Source: Dysosmobacter acutus (GTDB taxonomy: Bacteria; Bacillota; Clostridia; Oscillospirales; Oscillospiraceae). From it: 64,000 bases of DNA. Under the pieces are notes generated by a model that ran no database searches, was not told the DNA's origin, and was given only the letters and a program-made list of their open reading frames with translations. The stretch spans positions 1,922,001 through 1,986,000 of the forward strand of contig NZ_JAHLQN010000001.1 in assembly GCF_018919205.1 (NCBI RefSeq), in the 5' to 3' direction. A program made the translations under genes and the position numbers. How positions within the stretch are numbered: position 1 is the first letter of the stretch; each line of letters opens with the position of its first letter. Below, piece by piece: positions 23,112 through 34,024 of the stretch.

Positions 23112-24998
23112 ATGAGTGAAAAAATAGACAACATTGTGAAAAAGATTATCGCATTGATCGGCATCATCTTCGGCGTCTATCACATTGTGGTACTGAATTT
23201 TATCCCCCGGCCCGCCATGGCATTTCGCAGCTTCCACCTGCTGCTGGTGCTGCTTTTGACATTCCTGATCTATCCCACCTTCAAGCCGAAGGAGGGGGAG
23301 AAAAAGGACCTTGGCATCATAAACCTGATCTTCATCGCATTGTCCATCGCCAGCGTCGGCTACGCCTATTTCAACATTGAGAACATCCTGCTGCGCGGCG
23401 GCATCTTTACCACGCAGCTGGATGTGATTATGGGCCTCATCACGCTGCTGTGCGTCTTGGAAGCCACCCGCCGGACGAACGGGATGGCCCTGCCCATCAT
23501 CGGCGGCGTATTCATCCTCTATGCCTTTTTGGGCCAATACCTGCCCGGCATGCTGGGACATTCCGGATACAGTGTCAAGCGCATCATTACCACCCTCTAT
23601 ACCTATGACGGCGTATTTGGTACGGCGCTGGATACGGCGGCCACCTTTGTGGTGATGTTCGTGATCTTCGCGGCGTTCCTGGAAAAGACCGGCGCCGGCG
23701 CCGCGTTCTTTGATCTGGCCTCCTCCGTTGCCGGAGCGGCCCGGGGCGGACCCGCCAAGGTGGCGGTAATCGCCTGCGCCCTGTTCGGCACCATTTCCGG
23801 CAGCGCCGTCGCCTGTGTGGCGGCCTGCGGATCGATCATCATCCCTTTGATGATCAAGATGAATTACGACAGGACTCTCTCCGCAGCTTCCGTTTCGGCG
23901 GCATCCATCGGCGGACAGATTATGCCTCCGGTCATGGCGGCCGGCGCCTTCCTGATGGCGGAATATCTGGGCATGAAGTACCTGGATATTGTGGTTGCGG
24001 CCATCATTCCCGCAGTGATGTACTTCTTCACCATCTGGATTTCGATTGACGCCATTGCCGCCAAAAACGGTTTGAACGGCCTGAATAAAGATGAGCTCCC
24101 CAAGCTGAAGGCGGTGCTGAAAAAAGACTGGCCCCTGTTCCTTCCCCTGGTGCTACTGATCGTTCTTTTGACAGTGGTGGGCTACTCCGCTATCAAGTCC
24201 GCCTTCTTTGCCATGGTGGCCTGCATTGTGGTGTGCATGTTCAAGAAGGAAACAAGGATGAGCTTCAAGTCCATTGTTGAGACGCTGATTGTATCGGCCA
24301 AGGGCTCGGCCTCCACCGCCTGCGCCTGTGCCTGCGCCGGCATCGTCATCGGCTGCATCAGCCTCACCGGCCTGGGCCTGAAGATTTCCAGCCTGATCAT
24401 CGGCCTCTCCGGCGGCAACGTGCTGCCGGCCCTGATCCTCAGCATGTGCACGGCGATCCTCTTCGGCATGGGCCTGCCCACCACGGTTTCCTACATACTC
24501 TGCGCCAACGTGCTGGCCCCTGTGCTCACCAGTATGGGCATCGTGCCTCTGGCGGCGCACATGTTCATCTTCTACTTTGCCTGCCTCTCCGGCATTACGC
24601 CTCCCGTGGCCCTGGCCGCCTATACAGGCGCCGGCATCGCCGGCTCCAAGGCCATCCAGACGGCCAGCGAGGGCTGCAAGCTGGCGATTGTGGCATTCTT
24701 CGTCCCCTATATGTTCGTCTACAATACCGCTTTTTTGATGAACGGCGGCATTTTGGATATCCTGTGGGCCGTGCTGTGCGGCATTGTGATGTGCTATGCT
24801 CTGACCGCGGCCATCCAGGGCTATATGGTCAAGCGCCTGGGCGTTTTGCTCCGGCTGGCGTTCTTTGTGTGTGCGGTGTTTATGTTCCTCCAGTTCAAGA
24901 TCTGCGACGTGATCGGCCTGGCAATCTTTGCCGTTTTGATGGCCCTCCTTCTGCTGCAGAAGAAGAAGGGCAACACGGTGAGCGAGCCTGCCGTCTGA
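23112..24998 (+). CDS. TRAP transporter fused permease (DctQ-DctM type)
   Basis: A 628-residue membrane protein in which the small (4-helix, about residues 10-135) and large (about 12-helix, from 150) TRAP subunits are fused, the form that goes with TAXI binding proteins. Landmarks are GMALPIIGGVFILYAFLG, ALFGTISGSAVACVAACG, GGQIMPPVMAAGAFLMAEYL and GMGLPTTVSYILCANVLAPV, cut here to GMGLPTTVSYILCANV. Import is normally driven by Na+. GGAGGGAAAG precedes the ATG. The hydantoinase genes follow 31 bases later. Confidence 0.93.
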   Translation: MSEKIDNIVKKIIALIGIIFGVYHIVVLNFIPRPAMAFRSFHLLLVLLLTFLIYPTFKPKEGEKKDLGIINLIFIALSIASVGYAYFNIENILLRGGIFTTQLDVIMGLITLLCVLEATRRTNGMALPIIGGVFILYAFLGQYLPGMLGHSGYSVKRIITTLYTYDGVFGTALDTAATFVVMFVIFAAFLEKTGAGAAFFDLASSVAGAARGGPAKVAVIACALFGTISGSAVACVAACGSIIIPLMIKMNYDRTLSAASVSAASIGGQIMPPVMAAGAFLMAEYLGMKYLDIVVAAIIPAVMYFFTIWISIDAIAAKNGLNGLNKDELPKLKAVLKKDWPLFLPLVLLIVLLTVVGYSAIKSAFFAMVACIVVCMFKKETRMSFKSIVETLIVSAKGSASTACACACAGIVIGCISLTGLGLKISSLIIGLSGGNVLPALILSMCTAILFGMGLPTTVSYILCANVLAPVLTSMGIVPLAAHMFIFYFACLSGITPPVALAAYTGAGIAGSKAIQTASEGCKLAIVAFFVPYMFVYNTAFLMNGGILDILWAVLCGIVMCYALTAAIQGYMVKRLGVLLRLAFFVCAVFMFLQFKICDVIGLAIFAVLMALLLLQKKKGNTVSEPAV

Positions 24999-25029
24999 AG
25001 AATTCTGAATAAAATTGAAGGGTGAGACT

Positions 25030-27090
25030 ATGAGTTACAAAATTGGAGTTGACGTTGGCGGTACCTTTACAGATGTCTGTATGTTCAACCAGGACACCGG
25101 GGAAGTGAATGTCTATAAGCTGCCCTCCACCCCCTGGGACCCCTCCGAGGCCATCGGAAACGGCGTGAAGGAAATCCTGGAGCTGCACGGCGTATCCCCC
25201 GCAGCGGTGTCCAACCTGGTCCACGGCACCACGGTGGCCACAAACGCTACGCTGGAGCGCAAGGGTGCCAAAACGGCGATCATCACCACCAAGGGTTTCC
25301 GGGACCTGATCGAGCTGGCCCGCCAGACCCGTGCATCCCTCTACGATACCCAGGTGGAAAAACCCATCCCCATCATCTACCGCAAGATGCGCAAGGAGGT
25401 AGATGAGCGCATCATGGCCGACGGCACCGTATTCAAGGCGTTGGATACCGCCGAGGTGGAGCGGCTGGTGGATGAGCTGAAGGAAGCAGGGGCGGAGGCT
25501 TACGCGGTCTGCCTGCTGCACTCCTACATCAATCCTGAGCATGAAAAGCAGATCAAGGAAATCATCCTCCAGCGCCATCCTGAGGCCTATGTCTCCGTCT
25601 CCAGCGAGGTGCTGCCGGAAATCCGGGAGTATGAGCGCATGACCACCACCGCGCTGAACAGCTACATCGGCCCCAAGGTGGGCATCTACGCCAAACAGTT
25701 CAAGCAGCGCGTCAAGGATATGGGCATGGACCTGACTCCCTATATCAACCAGTCCAACGGTGGCCTGATGAGCATTGAGACCACATTTGAAAACCCTATC
25801 CGCACCGCGCTGTCCGGCCCTGCCGCCGGTGTGTCCGGAGCCAATTACATCACAAAGCTGGCAGGCGTAAAGAACATCATCACCTTTGACATGGGCGGCA
25901 CCAGCACCGACGTCTCCCTGATCGAGAACTACTCTCCCAAGCTGACCACCGCCAAGGCCATTGCCGAATTCCCCGTAAAGGTCCCCATGACCGACGTCAC
26001 CGCAGTGGGCGCCGGCGGCGGCTCCATCGCCTGGATCGACAACGGCGGCATGATGAAGGTCGGCCCTGAGAGCGCCGGCGCCTATCCCGGCCCCATCGCC
26101 TACAGCCGGGGCGGCGACAAGCCCACTGTGACCGACGCCAACGTGGTGCTCCACCGGCTCAATCCCAAGGTCATCTTGGGCGGCCGCATGGAGATCGACG
26201 AAGAGGCGGCCTACAAGGCCATTGAGGAGAAGCTGGCGAAGCCCCTGGGTATGAGCGCTCTGGACGCGGCCCGCGGCATCATCACCGTGGTCAACTCCAA
26301 CATGGCCCGCGCCATCCGCGTGGTCTCTGTGGAGCGCGGCTATGACCCAAGAGAGTTCGTGGTGGTGGCTTTCGGCGGCGCGGGGGCCCTCCACGCGGTC
26401 AACGTGGCCAAAGACCTTGGCATCAACAAGGTCATGATCCCCTGCAACCCCGGCATCCTCTGTGCGGTGGGCCTTCTGGTATCCGATATCCGCTCTGACT
26501 ATGTGAAGACCAGCATTGCGAACTTTGTCCCCGAAAATATCGACCAGATGAACGAAAACTTCAAGGAACTGACCGATAAGGGCGATGCCTGGCTGGATGA
26601 TGAAAAGATCGACGAGGAGCATAAGGTCATCATCCGTCACGCCGACATGCGTTACTATGGCCAGAACTTCGAGCTGAGCATTGAGATCCCCTACAAGGAG
26701 ATCACCAAGGACAACATCGACGAAATCCGCGACCTGTTCCATCAGGCCCATAAGCGGGAATACGGCTACTGCAACGAAGGCGCACTGGTGCAGATTGTAA
26801 ACTACCGCGCCACCGCACTGGGCAAGGTTCAGACCATCGAGTTGGTGGAGCACCCCATTGAGGGGCCAGATGCCTCCGCAGCCGTCATCGGCAAGCGGGA
26901 TGTGTACTTTGAAGAGGCCGGGGAGTATGTGGACACCAACATCTATAACCGCGACCTGATCAAGGCCGGCAATGAGGTCCAGGGTCCAGCCATCATCGAG
27001 CAGATGGACTCCACCATCGTGGTTCCGCCGGGACATACGGCCCGTGCAGACAGATATCTGAACCTGATGATCAGCTACGAGGCGAAATAA
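25030..27090 (+). CDS. hyuA: Hydantoinase/oxoprolinase subunit A
   Basis: A 686-residue HyuA-family protein. The actin-like ATPase fold shows GVDVGGTFTDV (phosphate 1, residues 6-16), LVHGTTVATNA, and ITFDMGGTSTDVSL (Asp near 287), then the C-terminal hydantoinase A domain. In the family, A with B forms ATP-dependent N-methylhydantoinase, 5-oxoprolinase or acetone/acetophenone carboxylase. The ATG at 25030 has AAGGGTGAG upstream; an in-frame TTG at 25015 is not favoured. hyuB follows after 12 bases. Substrate is unproven; 5-oxoproline or a hydantoin is likely given the TRAP importer. Confidence 0.9.
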   Translation: MSYKIGVDVGGTFTDVCMFNQDTGEVNVYKLPSTPWDPSEAIGNGVKEILELHGVSPAAVSNLVHGTTVATNATLERKGAKTAIITTKGFRDLIELARQTRASLYDTQVEKPIPIIYRKMRKEVDERIMADGTVFKALDTAEVERLVDELKEAGAEAYAVCLLHSYINPEHEKQIKEIILQRHPEAYVSVSSEVLPEIREYERMTTTALNSYIGPKVGIYAKQFKQRVKDMGMDLTPYINQSNGGLMSIETTFENPIRTALSGPAAGVSGANYITKLAGVKNIITFDMGGTSTDVSLIENYSPKLTTAKAIAEFPVKVPMTDVTAVGAGGGSIAWIDNGGMMKVGPESAGAYPGPIAYSRGGDKPTVTDANVVLHRLNPKVILGGRMEIDEEAAYKAIEEKLAKPLGMSALDAARGIITVVNSNMARAIRVVSVERGYDPREFVVVAFGGAGALHAVNVAKDLGINKVMIPCNPGILCAVGLLVSDIRSDYVKTSIANFVPENIDQMNENFKELTDKGDAWLDDEKIDEEHKVIIRHADMRYYGQNFELSIEIPYKEITKDNIDEIRDLFHQAHKREYGYCNEGALVQIVNYRATALGKVQTIELVEHPIEGPDASAAVIGKRDVYFEEAGEYVDTNIYNRDLIKAGNEVQGPAIIEQMDSTIVVPPGHTARADRYLNLMISYEAK

Positions 27091-27102
27091 GGGGGCGTGG
27101 AA

Positions 27103-28839
27103 ATGTTTAACTATATGAAGGTTGATCCGATCACTGTTGAGGTTTTGAGCAACGCGTTCATGTCCATCGCGGAGGAGATGGGCGGCATCCTGGTGAGAAC
27201 CGCATACTCCACCAACATCAAGGAAAGAAAAGACTGCTCCTGCGCAATCTTCAACGCCAAGGGCGAGACCATCGCCCAGGCGGAGCACATCCCGGTCCAC
27301 CTGGGGTCCATGCTGGGCATTGTGCAGAAGATCACCCAGAAGTACGACCCCAGCGAGATTGAGCCGGGCGACATGTTCGTCGCCAACGACCCCTACAGCG
27401 GCGGCGGTACCCATCTTCCGGACATCACCATTGCGGCGCCCATCTTCCACGACGGCGAGATCGTCGCCTATGTGGCCAACATCGCCCACCACAGCGACGT
27501 GGGCGGCCGGGTGCCCGGCAGCATGTCCGGCGACAGCACCAGCATCTTCCAGGAGGGTCTGCGCATCCCGCCCATTCACATCATGAAAAAGGGCAAACTG
27601 CTCCAGGACGTGATGGACGTCATCATGCTCAACTGCCGCACGGCCTTTGAGCGCACCGGCGACATCATGGCCCAGGTGGCAGCCAACACCATCGGCGCGG
27701 AGCGCACCGTGGATGTCATCAACAAGTACGGCCGTGACATCGTCCTTTCCGGCATGGAGGAGCTGATGAACTACGGCGAGCGCAAGATGCGTGCCGGCAT
27801 TCATGAGATTCCCAACGGCGAGTACGAGTTCGAAGACTATATGGACGACGACGGCATCGATATCGGCAAGCGCGTGCCCATCCACCTGAAGCTGACAGTG
27901 AAGGACGAGAGCATGTATCTGGACTTCACCGGCACGGCTCCCCAGGTCAAGGGCGCGGTCAACGTGGTGGAAAACGCGCTGAAGGCCACGGTGTACTACT
28001 CCCTGAAGGCCATTGTGGACCCCACGTTGCCCCCCAACGGCGGATTCTACCGCCCCATTGAAATCTACGCCCCGGCGGGCACCCTGGTCAATCCGAAGGT
28101 ACCCGGCGCCTGCGGCGCAAGAACCGACGCCTGCCAGCGCGTGGCGGACGTGGTGTTCGGCGCCATGGCCCAGGTGGTGCCCAGGCAGGTGATGGCCGGC
28201 TGCAACAGCGCCGTGACCACCGTCATCTTCTCTGGAAACGATGTGAAGCACGACCGGTTCTTCGTCTATCCGGAATCCCTTGGCGGCGGCTTTGGAGCCC
28301 GCTACAACAAGGACGGCCTGGACGGCGTCCACGTCCACATCACCAATTCCTCCAACCTGCCCATTGAGTGTATGGAAGCGGAGTATCCCATCATGGTGGA
28401 CCGCTATGAGATCCGCAACGATTCCGGCGGCGCCGGTGAGTACCGCGGCGGCCTGGGCTACAGACGGGACTACCGTATTTTGCAGGATACCATCTTCGGC
28501 TCTCACGGCGACCGTCAGAAAGTGGCGCCCTGGGGACTGGAAGGCGGTCTGCCCGGTGCTCCCGGCCGGTTCGTCATCAACCCCGACACACCGGGTGAAA
28601 AGGTGCTGCCCTCCGCGAAATCCTCTGAGATTGAGCTGAAGGAAGGCGACATCATGAGCGCCCAGACGCCCGGCTCCGGCGGCTACGGCAACCCCTTCAA
28701 GCGCCGCCCCGAGTATGTGCTTGAGGATGTGCTCAATGAGAAGGTCAGCGCGGAGAACGCCAGGGAACTCTATGGCGTTGTCATCAATATGGAAACAAAA
28801 ACAGTCGACGAGGCTGCTACCGCCGCTTTGAGAAAGTGA
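27103..28839 (+). CDS. hyuB: Hydantoinase/oxoprolinase subunit B
   Basis: A 578-residue HyuB-family protein. It begins with the standard DPITVEVLSNAFMSIAEEMG, then RTAYSTNIKERKDCSCAIF, HIPVHLGSM, NDPYSGGGTHLPDIT (metal-binding region) and HHSDVGGRVPGSM. The C-terminal part holds NDSGGAGEYRGGLG and PGSGGYGNPF, all conserved. It pairs with HyuA to open a cyclic amide at the cost of ATP. The ATG at 27103 has AAGGGGG 7 bases upstream; a GTG two codons earlier is in frame. It is the last gene of the operon and is followed by two hairpins. Confidence 0.92.
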   Translation: MFNYMKVDPITVEVLSNAFMSIAEEMGGILVRTAYSTNIKERKDCSCAIFNAKGETIAQAEHIPVHLGSMLGIVQKITQKYDPSEIEPGDMFVANDPYSGGGTHLPDITIAAPIFHDGEIVAYVANIAHHSDVGGRVPGSMSGDSTSIFQEGLRIPPIHIMKKGKLLQDVMDVIMLNCRTAFERTGDIMAQVAANTIGAERTVDVINKYGRDIVLSGMEELMNYGERKMRAGIHEIPNGEYEFEDYMDDDGIDIGKRVPIHLKLTVKDESMYLDFTGTAPQVKGAVNVVENALKATVYYSLKAIVDPTLPPNGGFYRPIEIYAPAGTLVNPKVPGACGARTDACQRVADVVFGAMAQVVPRQVMAGCNSAVTTVIFSGNDVKHDRFFVYPESLGGGFGARYNKDGLDGVHVHITNSSNLPIECMEAEYPIMVDRYEIRNDSGGAGEYRGGLGYRRDYRILQDTIFGSHGDRQKVAPWGLEGGLPGAPGRFVINPDTPGEKVLPSAKSSEIELKEGDIMSAQTPGSGGYGNPFKRRPEYVLEDVLNEKVSAENARELYGVVINMETKTVDEAATAALRK

Positions 28840-28850
28840 TGCAGATCACA

Positions 28851-28898
28851 CTCCCGGGCCAATTCCGGATCCCCTCCACATCCGAATGGGCCCGGGAG
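28851..28898 (+). terminator. Large GC-rich hairpin after hyuB
   Basis: The arms 28851-28870 and 28880-28898 pair over about 19 bp with small mismatches. No T-run follows, so it may be an mRNA-stabilising or weak termination structure. Confidence 0.65.
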
Positions 28899-28931
28899 GT
28901 CAGGCGGCAGCGGTGAAACCTTGCAAAGGGT

Positions 28932-28963
28932 TGCGGTGCAAAGGCTGCACCGCAGTCTTTTTT
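28932..28963 (+). terminator. Intrinsic terminator of the TRAP-hyuAB operon
   Basis: A perfect 9-bp stem (28932-28940 with 28946-28954) followed by GTCTTTTTT. The rest of 28964-29090 shows nothing gene-like. Confidence 0.85.
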
Positions 28964-29091
28964 GTTCTTTTGCCGGAAAAAGAATCGTCTGACGCAAAGC
29001 GGGAACACTCATATTGCAGAGAATCGGACATGGATAAGGATATGTTATGACAGTATTCAAAAAATGTCTGAATGAGAAGAGAGAAATGCTA

Positions 29092-29119
29092 TTGCTTTTT
29101 TTGGTAAATCTTATATAAT
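29092..29119 (+). promoter_or_regulatory. Promoter of the V-ATPase operon
   Basis: TTGCTT (29092-29097), a 16-base spacer, and a consensus TATAAT (29114-29119), in an AT-rich stretch 69 bases before the first gene. Confidence 0.65.
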
Positions 29120-29187
29120 AAATGATGTGTTTTATTGCTGGAAGTTTCCATAATTTACACAATATGTAGTAAAGAAGGTGACACGGA

Positions 29188-29501
29188 ATGTCTCTTGAGG
29201 CCATTGAAAAAATTTCGGGCGCCGAGCAGAGTATGCAGGAGGAGAAGGCTGCGGCTGCAACTTCGGCAAAAAAACTCCTTGCCGATGCCGAGCGCGACGG
29301 AAAAGCGCTTGTGGAGAAGACCAGAGCTGAGGCGGAGGAGCGCGGCAAGGCGCTGCTTGCCGAGGCGGAGGAGCGGGCGGAAAAGCGGACGGCTGAAATC
29401 ATGGAGGAGGCCAGGCGCAGCGGAGAAGACCTTTGCCAGGCAGCCGCCAGCAAGATGACCGAGGCTACGCAGTTTATTGTCAGAAGGGTTGTGAGTCGCT
29501 G

Positions 29502-29502
<1 letters not shown>
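29188..29502 (+). CDS. ntpF: V-type ATPase subunit G/H (peripheral stalk)
   Basis: A 104-residue, almost fully helical protein. An Ala/Glu/Lys/Arg-rich coiled coil runs from about residue 15 to 90 (KKLLADAERDGKALVEKTR). This is the usual shape of the short stalk subunit that pairs with subunit E. It is the first gene of the operon, matching ntpF in the Enterococcus ntp operon. The stop overlaps the next start (TGATG). Symbol is assigned by position; sequence alone is low-complexity. Confidence 0.8.
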
Positions 29503-31962
<2,460 letters not shown>

Positions 31963-31976
31963 GCGGGGACGGAACC

Positions 31977-32657
31977 ATGAACGGCATTGACAGAATCACA
32001 GACCGCATCCGACAGGACGTCCAGGCCGAGATCGATCAGATCCGCACCGAGGCGGAGGCGGAGGCGGTCAGGGTCCGGGCGGCCTACCAGGCCCAGGCGG
32101 ACCGGGAGAAGGGCGAGTTAGACGGGCGCAGCGGGAAAAATGCCGCCGAGCGGGAAGAGCGCCTGATCAGCGTGGCCCATATGGAGGCCCGTAAGGTTAC
32201 CTTATCGGCCAAGCAGAAGATGCTGGACGAGGCGTTTGACAAGGCGCTGGACCAGCTTTGCTCGCTGCCTGAAGAGGAGTATGTGGAGACGCTTGCCCAG
32301 CTGATGGTGCAGGCGGCACAGACCGGCAGGGAAGAGGTCATCTTCTCTCCGGAGGACCGCAGGCGCGTCGGCAAGGCGGCTGTGGCCCGGGCCAATGAGC
32401 TGCTGGCCAAGGCCGCGGCTCCCGATTTTCAGTTAGGGGACTCCAAGGTGGGGGCGCTGCTGAATAAGGTGGCCACCAGCGTGTCCGCGATGGCGCAGGG
32501 AACGGCTATGCTGACGCTCTCTGAAAAGACCCGTGACGTCCGCGGCGGATTCATTCTTGCGGACCAGAACGTGGAGGTAAACTGCACCTTTGAAACACTG
32601 GTGCGCCTCCAGAAGAACGAGATCGCCGGCGAGGTGGCCAAGATCCTGTTCTCGTAA
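31977..32657 (+). CDS. ntpE: V-type ATPase subunit E
   Basis: A 226-residue peripheral-stalk subunit. The N-terminal half is a charged helix (DVQAEIDQIRTEAEAEAVRV). The C-terminal globular domain ends with RDVRGGFILADQNVEVNCTF, the conserved E-subunit motif, then TLVRLQKNEIAGEVAKILF. GGGGACGG-type ribosome site precedes the ATG. It pairs with the small coiled-coil subunit from the first gene to tie V1 to subunit I. Confidence 0.92.
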   Translation: MNGIDRITDRIRQDVQAEIDQIRTEAEAEAVRVRAAYQAQADREKGELDGRSGKNAAEREERLISVAHMEARKVTLSAKQKMLDEAFDKALDQLCSLPEEEYVETLAQLMVQAAQTGREEVIFSPEDRRRVGKAAVARANELLAKAAAPDFQLGDSKVGALLNKVATSVSAMAQGTAMLTLSEKTRDVRGGFILADQNVEVNCTFETLVRLQKNEIAGEVAKILFS

Positions 32658-32676
32658 GGAATTAGGAGGGACTGCC

Positions 32677-33678
32677 TTGAGTCATATCAAAGATACGGAT
32701 TATCTGTTCCTTTCCAGCCGCATCAAGGCCATGGAGAACAGTCTGCTCAGCCGCGACCGCCTGGAGGAGCTTCTTGAGAGCCGCAGCGAGGAGGAAATCT
32801 CCAAGACTCTGGAGGAGTGCGGCTACCCCAAGCTCTCCGCCCAGCACCCGGAGGAGATGGATGAGGCGCTCTCCGCCGCCCGGCAGGAGATGCTGGAGGA
32901 TCTCAGCGGATTTGCGCCGGATGGACGCTACCTGGAGCTCTTCCGGATCAAGTACGATTACCATAACCTCAAGGTGCTGCTGAAGGCCCAGGCGATGGAG
33001 ACCGATCCGGGACATATGCTGATGAATCTTGGGCGCGTGGATACGGCGCTTTTGCGCGGGGCGGAGGAATCCGGGGAACTGGACGAGCTGCCGCGGGCCC
33101 TGGCGGAAGGGTATGTTGAGGCGAAAGAAGTGCTCCAGACCACTGGCGATCCCCAGCTGAGCGACGTGGTGTTAGACAGGCGCTGCTACAGGGAGATGCG
33201 CGACCTGGCAGAATCCACGGGAAGCGATTTCCTGGTGGGCTACGTGAAGACCATGATCGACGCGGTGAACCTCAGGACCTTGGTCCGTACGCTGCGCATG
33301 GGCAAGAGCCCGGAGTTCCTCTCCGGAGTGGTGTTCGAGGGCGGAACGGTGCCGGCGGACGCCGTATGCGCGATAGCTGTCTCCGGCGGCAGCAACATGG
33401 GCGAGGCCTATGCCTCCACCGTGCTGGCTGAGGCCGCCGAGGCGGGGGCCGCTGCCCTCTCCGGCGGACCGCTGACCCGGTTTGAGAAGCTCTGCGACGA
33501 CGCGGTCAGCGACTATCTGGCCGACGCCAAGTATGTGGCCTTTGGCGAGGCACCGCTGGTGGGGTATCTGGCCGCCAGGGAGACGGAGTTTACCAACCTG
33601 CGCATTTTGTTGATGGGCCGGGCCGCGGGGCTCTCGCCGGAGATTATCCGGGAAAGGCTGCGTGAAGCGTATGTATAG
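32677..33678 (+). CDS. ntpC: V-type ATPase subunit C (rotor-stator adaptor, d-type)
   Basis: A 333-residue, mainly helical protein of the V-ATPase C/AC39 family that caps the membrane ring and holds the central stalk. YLFLSSRIKAMENSLLSRD at the start and KVLLKAQAMETD about one third in are typical, and the ending resembles NLRILLMGRAAGLSPEIIRE. It starts with TTG at 32677, 6 bases after AGGAGGG; a longer frame opening inside ntpE is not real. Its end overlaps the F subunit start. Confidence 0.9.
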   Translation: MSHIKDTDYLFLSSRIKAMENSLLSRDRLEELLESRSEEEISKTLEECGYPKLSAQHPEEMDEALSAARQEMLEDLSGFAPDGRYLELFRIKYDYHNLKVLLKAQAMETDPGHMLMNLGRVDTALLRGAEESGELDELPRALAEGYVEAKEVLQTTGDPQLSDVVLDRRCYREMRDLAESTGSDFLVGYVKTMIDAVNLRTLVRTLRMGKSPEFLSGVVFEGGTVPADAVCAIAVSGGSNMGEAYASTVLAEAAEAGAAALSGGPLTRFEKLCDDAVSDYLADAKYVAFGEAPLVGYLAARETEFTNLRILLMGRAAGLSPEIIRERLREAYV

Positions 33679-33979
33679 AATTGCTGTGATTGGGGACTGG
33701 GAATCGGTGATGGGCTTCCGGGCCCTGGGACTGGATACCTACCCCGTGACCTCGCCGGATGAGGCAAGGGAGCTCATTCACCGACTGGCCAAAGAGGACT
33801 GTGCGGTGATCTACCTCACCGAGCAGCTGGCCGCCGGATTGACGGCGGAGATTGCCCGGTACAAGGATGAGCTGCGCCCGGCCATCATCCTCATCCCCGG
33901 ACGGGAGGGCTCCCTTGGAATCGGAAAAGAGAGCCTCCAGCGGGCCATTGAACGCGCCGTGGGCGCGGATATCCTGTGA
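33662..33979 (+). CDS. ntpG: V-type ATPase subunit F
   Basis: A 105-residue subunit with the family opening YRIAVIGDWESVMGFRALGL, a central EEDCAVIYLTEQLA-like strand, and PAIILIPG near residue 75. It binds the central stalk subunit D and can modulate ATPase activity. The start is GTG at 33662, with AAAGG 4 bases upstream, inside the end of ntpC; the ATG three codons later (33671) is an alternative. Confidence 0.92.
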   Translation: MKRMYRIAVIGDWESVMGFRALGLDTYPVTSPDEARELIHRLAKEDCAVIYLTEQLAAGLTAEIARYKDELRPAIILIPGREGSLGIGKESLQRAIERAVGADIL

Positions 33980-34024
33980 GCGGCGCCCCTTCTGGCGAAT
34001 CTATCCTGAAAGAAGGTTTTCGTA

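Noticed and set aside
24895..28506. Very long antisense open frame (about 1200 codons) opposite hyuA/hyuB
   Set aside because: It mirrors two well-matched family genes on the plus strand, has no ribosome site or recognisable protein features, and is an expected side effect of GC-rich codon use. The same applies to antisense frames at 45106-47703, 29802-31658, 47842-49014 and 2694-3974.
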